From Gyromitra esculenta (taxonomy: Eukaryota; Ascomycota; Pezizomycetes; Pezizales; Discinaceae): 64,000 bases of DNA. The DNA is taken from positions 1,075,149 through 1,139,148 of the forward strand of contig JBCAML010000004.1 of NCBI GenBank assembly GCA_038503075.1, given 5' to 3'. Both the position numbers and the translations under genes were made by a program. This document shows positions 58,839 to 64,000 of the stretch, in pieces. Position 1 is the first letter of the stretch; every line of letters begins with the position of its first letter. The notes beneath the pieces were generated by a model. It worked only from the letters and a program-made list of their open reading frames with translations. It did not search any database and was not told where the DNA came from.

Positions 58839-60077
58839 ATGTATTCTGAGTCTAATCTTCTTGAATTCGTGCTTGACACTTGGAGCGGAAGTTTTGCCTT
58901 TGCGTTTGTTTTAATTGTGGTTTTCACCATCCTCGAATACATATTCAGATGGTTAAAACGAACCTTTTGGCCCTGGGCGGAGGAGAGCGATGAGCATCTA
59001 TACGATTTCGAGTCGAAGGAATACAAAGACTTTATAGAGGCGGAAATGGAGAGGCTTCACCGGAATCAAGAAAAGGCAGGGGTCAAGAAACAGGTAATTG
59101 GACAAGGGATAGGGCATATCGAGATGAGGAAGCGAAGTGGGGCAGTATGCAGCCACGTAAAGGCTTCCAAACCGGAAGCTGTTGAGGAGGAGCCGAAGTA
59201 TAGAGGGGCAGTAGCAGGGTCGGTACGTGGATGGAGGAGACATCCTAACCTTTTTCGCCCTCTTGATCCCTCTCCGGCACTTAAACCAGCTAGGAGATGT
59301 GCCCTGAAGCCAACTCGGCTTAAGCGGGAGCCTGCTAGTGAAGGTAGAAAGAACTTCAAATTTCGCAATCCTGCGTATGCTTTGACAGATCCGGCGTTCT
59401 TGTCTTCCACTCCAGACAGACGAATTAAGCTTGAGGAAACCTCCTCGCCTGAACTTGCATCTCCATTCAGCGAATTCTCTAGCTCCTCCGGCACTATAGG
59501 ATACTTTTCTACACCTTCCTCGATGTCCACTATTGCAACATCTCCTCACTCTTATAGTGGTAGTTCTTCCTCTTTAGGGTCACCCTCCCCAATGTTTCCG
59601 AGCCCAGGTGACTCTGCCTTCCGCCGTCGTCCCGCGCATCTCATCCTTCAAGGCACCGTTGATGAAATAGACCTGTGGGATGGCCCATTCACAGTCTTGA
59701 GCACAACCCTCCACCAATGGGTTGAGTTGCTCCTTCCACAGGGTTCCCGAACACCCGCGTGGACGGAACTCGAGAATATCGTGCTTGCTGAGGATGAAGA
59801 AATTCCGGCGCTAGGGACGGGAATCATGAGGGATGGGATAAAGCTCTACATTATCGACAAGCTACGCGGTGTGAAAGACAAAGGGTACAAAGAGGAGAAA
59901 TACTTGGTGCATTGGAAAGGTTGGGGGAGTGAGGATGATACGTGGGAACCAAAGGAAGCAATAGAGGATGAATATATTAGGGAATTTGAAAGCCGGGCGA
60001 GGAACTGGGAACAGGCAAAGAGGGCAGTAATGGCTATGCGGATTGGTGTTGAGTTTACTGGGACTAGGAGGAGATGA
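58839..60077 (+). CDS. membrane-anchored chromodomain protein
   Basis: One exon encodes 412 residues. A single hydrophobic helix near the N-terminus (about 17-36, SFAFAFVLIVVFTILEY) is followed by basic RWLKR. A long disordered Ser/Pro/Lys-rich middle comes next, and then a C-terminal chromodomain at about 333-390. The core is KLYIIDKLRG... then YLVHWKGWGSEDDTWEP, ending with a REFESR helix. Tyr and two Trp occupy the positions of the aromatic cage that binds methyl-lysine. Residues about 285-330 (GTVDEIDLWDGPFTVL...) may be a second small fold. The ATG at 58839 was chosen; the upstream in-frame extension starts at a GTG. The chromodomain resembles both HP1-type domains and those of chromovirus integrases, but no integrase sequence precedes it. 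A membrane helix with a chromodomain suggests tethering of chromatin to the nuclear envelope, as an inference. Confidence 0.85.
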   Translation: MYSESNLLEFVLDTWSGSFAFAFVLIVVFTILEYIFRWLKRTFWPWAEESDEHLYDFESKEYKDFIEAEMERLHRNQEKAGVKKQVIGQGIGHIEMRKRSGAVCSHVKASKPEAVEEEPKYRGAVAGSVRGWRRHPNLFRPLDPSPALKPARRCALKPTRLKREPASEGRKNFKFRNPAYALTDPAFLSSTPDRRIKLEETSSPELASPFSEFSSSSGTIGYFSTPSSMSTIATSPHSYSGSSSSLGSPSPMFPSPGDSAFRRRPAHLILQGTVDEIDLWDGPFTVLSTTLHQWVELLLPQGSRTPAWTELENIVLAEDEEIPALGTGIMRDGIKLYIIDKLRGVKDKGYKEEKYLVHWKGWGSEDDTWEPKEAIEDEYIREFESRARNWEQAKRAVMAMRIGVEFTGTRRR

Positions 60078-61464
60078 AAAGACATTAAAGATTTATTGCG
60101 GGGCTGGCTCGAAATGTTTATGCTATTCTGGTACCATATATCGCTTCTATTACTTTCTTTGACTGCGAGGGACTCGGATGATTGCACATGGCATACATAT
60201 GGAATTGGATTTAATGGGGCATGTTTATGCTTATATTTGAGCATTGGCTGGTGTTGTGCGCTGGTATTATCGTGGCAAGATATGCTGGAAAACGTTTGAG
60301 ACTGCATTTAGTATATAAACCTGAACCATGTACCTATCCATTATCTTCACACGTAAATAATACAGTCGCTATGGCCGGATTTGTACAACTGGCTTCATTT
60401 CACCCATCTGGATATTTCATGCTTGACTTCTGCATCTCGAGATAAGGCCTGGCAGGTACCCTCCTTATCCCCTCAGTAGCCCGTGTGCGACAGTGATTTA
60501 TAATTGGCTAAGAACTTTAGATCATAACTTACCAGTTGGTTAGACATAAAGTCAGCCCAGAGTCTCTGTGACTGGGCGAGAGCTCGTGGCAGGCCCACCG
60601 GAAGATCTCCTGAGTCGCTAGCTAGTCTCCTTCCTACGCTAAGAGCCACTTAGATCTAATAGTCAGATAAAGAATCATTTATCTTCTACGAGCCCTAATC
60701 AGGTTTAGTATCAAGGGTTAGGGCTACCAATCAATCAAGCACTATGGTAAATTATGTTGATTACGTGTGAAGTCTAGCAGATTTTTCTTTTTTTTGGGGG
60801 GGGGATAGCTAAGTGCGTGTTTAGAGTACACAAACGATGAGATGGCTCCGAGTCTGAAGGTTGGGTGAAAGGTGGTAAGTGTCAAAGTTACGGTCATGTT
60901 ATGTTTATTGCTGGGATCAATGGATGTGTTCTGTCCCGTATATATGTATCTACATTGCTAAGATTTGAGATTTGCAAAGCGGAAAAGCTTCGTGTAGATA
61001 TTTGCAAATCAGATGTACTGTTTGCGGATGGGTAGTGACTCTTTGTAAATAGGAAGAATTTTTGTGTCTAGCTAGTGCAACTAACCTATATTAGAAATGC
61101 ATTATTGCAAAATAGATTTGGTTTTTTTTTAGTTGGAGCAAGAAAGAAAAACTGGAAAAATTGGAAAAATTAAAAATAGAAATTAATAAACACCGATTTT
61201 TTTGAGCCCTTTGATTTTAACAACTCTAGAAAGTGGTTTTTTTTTCTCTCTAACTCTTGCACCCTCAAAAAAAATATAAAAAAAAATAGAGATTTGGTAC
61301 AAGCCTTTGTTCCTGGAACAGCAACCCACATTAAAAGCTGTACTATTTGTCAATATTGGTAAATAGTTTGCTCATTTTACAAATCCCACTGTTCGCTTTG
61401 CAGATCTCAGATCTCGGCATGTGGGACGGAGCAAATGTATTATCCTTTTCCGGCCCATAGGAGA
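60078..61464. other. AT-rich convergent intergenic region
   Basis: Between the stops of the chromodomain gene (+) and the second ankyrin gene (-). It is AT-rich with A/T homopolymers, a GGGTTAGGG motif at 60715-60723, and no coding potential that I can support. Confidence 0.5.
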
Positions 61465-63192
61465 CTAAGCGACAGCGGCTATGACTCCGCTAGAATTAGG
61501 ACCAGCTTCCTCGACCTCAACCCCAGACAATAGCCTGATAAGCCAATCGTTATCTCCACATATCGCCGCCAAATGCAACGGTGAATGTCCCTCGACGTCT
61601 ACCGTTGTGGCATCAGCCCCAGCACCTAGCAAAAGAGCAACAACTTTCTCTCTTTTCCTCCTTACCGCTAGATGCAGCGGTGACTGCCCGTTCCTGTTCT
61701 TAACGAAAACATCCGCGCCCTTTTTCAGCATCATGCCAACCAGCTCCTCTTTGCCGTTCCACGCCGCCAAGTGTAGCGGCGTGAGGCCCGTGCTATCGCG
61801 AATATCGTGATTCGCTCCGTTCTCCAAAAGCAGCTTCGCCATCGCCTCGTCGCCCACAAACTCCAAGGCCAGTACTCGGTGAAGCGCAGTCAATCCGTCG
61901 TTGTCCTGAACGTCGATGTCAGCGCCGCTTTCGAGCAGCACCTTGACGATCGCCTCGCTGCCCTCCATGGTTGCTGTTCTGTGTAGCGCAGGAAGACCGT
62001 TGTGGCCGCGGGCGTTGACGTTGGCTCCCCTCTTGAGGAGAAGTCGGACTACTTTCTCTTGCTTGTATATCGCGGCGAGGATGAATGCCGTCAGACCATC
62101 GTTGCCGCTACGGACATCGACGTCAATGCCGGATTCCAGGAGGATGCTAACTATACTCTCCTGTCCAGACATCGCTGCTAGTTCGAGTGCCGTGTGGCCG
62201 CTGCTGGTTTGAGTGGATATCTCAGCGCCCGTCTCAAGGAGTACTTTGACAACGGCCTCGTGACCGCCGGTTGCAGCGAGTAGGAGTGCGGTGTGACCGT
62301 TGTTGTTCTGGATGTTGCTATCCGCGCCGTTCTCCAGCAGGACTCTGACCGGCACAGCGTGGCCAGCTGTAGCAGCCAGGAGCAAGGGGGTGTGGCCATT
62401 GTGATCAGAGAGAGAGAGGTCGGCGCCATACTCTAGCAGGAGCTTGAGAACATCCAAGCGACCTTTCCATGCTGCAAGATGAAGCGCCGTGCGTCCGTTT
62501 GTGGTCTGGAAGGATACGTCTGCGCCCATCTCAATAAGTGTCCGGACCACTGCTTCATGTCCCGCTAATGCCGCTACATAAAGAGCACCGTGAATATTGC
62601 TATCTCGCGCGTTAATATAATGCGGACCCTGACCATGCTCCAGCAACATCCGAACCATTTTTGCATTCCCTTTCCACGCCACCAAGTGCAGCGGTGTGAT
62701 CCTGTCGTTGTCCTCATCATCAATATCTGCCCCGTTTTCTAGCAGTAATCTGATCATCCCTTCATCCTTATCCAACGCCATCGCCAAGTGAAGCGCCGTC
62801 AACCCATCTTGTCCCTTCGCTGTAATATCTGCCCCTCTTTCCAATAGCAGTTTAATGATGACCGCCCGGTTATCGTTCGACCCAACTGCGTAATGGAGCG
62901 CAGTCTGACCGTACGAGCTGCCGCTGCCACTGTCGCCCTCGCGCGTAGGCTCGTTAATGCCGATTGCGTTTGTCAAGTCGAGCACCAGCCGCACGAGTGG
63001 TTCGTGGCCTTTCCACGCCGCCCATTGCAGCGCTGTGATGCCGCGGATATCTCGAACGGCGAGCTTGTGCAGGTACGGGGTCACGAGGAGCGAGAGGTGT
63101 TTGTTCGTTTGGAGGAACCAGTTGGCGTGCTTTGCTTCGAGGTTTTTGGCAATGAGGAAGAGGATTTCATTTGGGAGGTCGAGAAGATTCAT
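61465..63192 (-). CDS. F-box-like/ankyrin repeat protein
   Basis: A single frame of 575 residues. The N-terminal helix pair (residues 2-45, LLDLPNEILFLIAKNLEAKHANWFLQTNKHLSLL) is an F-box-like motif closely similar to that of the 48-50 kb gene. About 15 ankyrin repeats follow (roughly residues 50-560), most matching TALHLAAxxGHEAVVxLLLExGAD. The second repeat region carries a Gly/Ser insert (REGDSGSGSSYGQ). Intact repeats with no stop or frameshift suggest a functional gene. Such proteins are often members of large, rapidly changing families in early-diverging ascomycetes and may act as substrate adaptors for ubiquitin ligases. Binding partner unknown. GGGTTAGGG lies about 100 bp upstream. 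It is not a recent tandem copy of the other gene, since repeat number and sequences differ. Confidence 0.88.
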   Translation of the reverse strand: MNLLDLPNEILFLIAKNLEAKHANWFLQTNKHLSLLVTPYLHKLAVRDIRGITALQWAAWKGHEPLVRLVLDLTNAIGINEPTREGDSGSGSSYGQTALHYAVGSNDNRAVIIKLLLERGADITAKGQDGLTALHLAMALDKDEGMIRLLLENGADIDDEDNDRITPLHLVAWKGNAKMVRMLLEHGQGPHYINARDSNIHGALYVAALAGHEAVVRTLIEMGADVSFQTTNGRTALHLAAWKGRLDVLKLLLEYGADLSLSDHNGHTPLLLAATAGHAVPVRVLLENGADSNIQNNNGHTALLLAATGGHEAVVKVLLETGAEISTQTSSGHTALELAAMSGQESIVSILLESGIDVDVRSGNDGLTAFILAAIYKQEKVVRLLLKRGANVNARGHNGLPALHRTATMEGSEAIVKVLLESGADIDVQDNDGLTALHRVLALEFVGDEAMAKLLLENGANHDIRDSTGLTPLHLAAWNGKEELVGMMLKKGADVFVKNRNGQSPLHLAVRRKREKVVALLLGAGADATTVDVEGHSPLHLAAICGDNDWLIRLLSGVEVEEAGPNSSGVIAAVA

Positions 63193-64000
63193 CGGAGGCG
63201 TTACGATATCGCTCCCTATACCCGTTCGGGGGTATTTAGTTTGCGTTGGGGGGGGATGTGAGGTGCAGTGATTTTAGTTACCCGGATTAACAGGGTTAGG
63301 GCTATTTACTTACAGATTATACGGAATCAATTGCTTCTCCTAAGGTGTTCGTTATCGATACCGTATGATCGCATTGGCAGGCGTTGGAACAGCTGGAGCC
63401 ATGGAATTTCGGGGCGCTAGGTAGGAGAGGTACTCGGATATTACACGAAGAAACTGAAGATGCATGTTCTAGGTCGGGGTTTCTAGTTGGCTGGATCCAG
63501 CTATATCAAATTACTGATTGATCAACCTAATACCCTCGCTCTCAGGTTCTTCATAATGTATCCGAGTAGAGTACGCTCATCTCGCTAGATTTATAATGCT
63601 AGATGACTAAACTCTGACTATGAATATTGAGTGCGAAAATGGGCCCCAGGCGCCGATGAAACCCCCACACAGGAAGCTCGGTTCTTTGACAGCCACAGGA
63701 TATAGAAAATTAAAACAATTAAAACATATTGTCTGGAGTGTGCTGAACTTGTTGCCGCTCTCAAAGTGCTACTCTATCCCGTATCTCGTGCCACAGACAT
63801 GATAATTCTGACCTTAGTCAGAATTTAGTCATCCGGCATTATAAGTCTGGCGGCATGAGTATACTCGTACTAACTCAGTTGTATTTTTCATTTTTCTGTG
63901 ATGACTATCCCTTAGGCCGTCAGAACAGATCAAAATCCGGTGTACTAATTGGATAAGGAAGTCATGATATGGCCAACCCTAATACCTAGTATCAAACTCA
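63193..64000. other. upstream region of the ankyrin gene
   Basis: Promoter and non-coding DNA to the window edge. A GGGTTAGGG motif is at 63293-63301. A 60-codon frame at 63620-63802 has no recognisable features. Confidence 0.5.
63293..63301. promoter_or_regulatory. telomere-like GGGTTAGGG box
   Basis: Nine-base telobox-like motif about 100 bp before the ankyrin gene ATG, paralleling the box in front of the other ankyrin gene. Confidence 0.4.

Overview
The window is genomic DNA of a filamentous ascomycete (Pezizomycotina). The evidence is the short GT-AG introns of about 48-340 bp, the fungal Golgi protein Tvp18 and the Aim21 homologue, a class I hydrophobin, an AA9 polysaccharide monooxygenase with a fungal cellulose-binding module (CBM1), and a GH115 alpha-glucuronidase. 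The long AT-rich, gene-free blocks and the large F-box-like/ankyrin genes would fit an early-diverging class such as Pezizomycetes or Orbiliomycetes. That placement is inference. Exon structures were assembled by hand from reading frames, splice sites and family conservation.

Layout. 2.2-11.6 kb: TVP18 (+), the actin-patch regulator AIM21 (+) and, tail to tail with it, a six-exon secreted GH115 enzyme (-). 11.6-15.9 kb: AT-rich and gene-poor. 15.9-20.0 kb: a scaffold-like protein with a ubiquitin-like domain (+), facing a secreted Thr/Val-rich protein with a Cys-rich end (-). 20.0-27.8 kb: degenerate DNA, then a microsatellite-dense leader. 27.8-31.8 kb: a strikingly GC-rich island with an aldehyde dehydrogenase (+) followed by a heme-dependent oxidative N-demethylase-like (DUF3445) protein (+). 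31.8-38.0 kb: non-coding, first microsatellite-rich and then AT-rich, with a well-preserved foldback/MITE-like element. 38.0-45.7 kb: AA9-CBM1 (-) and a class I hydrophobin (+), separated by about 6 kb of AT-rich desert. 48.4-63.2 kb: two F-box-like/ankyrin proteins (-) flanking a 953-residue protein of unknown function (+) and a membrane-anchored chromodomain protein (+).

Function. Three products (GH115, AA9-CBM1, hydrophobin) point to plant-cell-wall contact or degradation and to surface coating. TVP18 and AIM21 are housekeeping trafficking and actin genes. The dehydrogenase/N-demethylase-like pair may be a small catabolic or detoxification module, because N-demethylation releases aldehyde. 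The F-box/ankyrin genes carry telomere-like GGGTTAGGG boxes upstream. I saw no tRNA, rRNA, CRISPR array or intact transposase.
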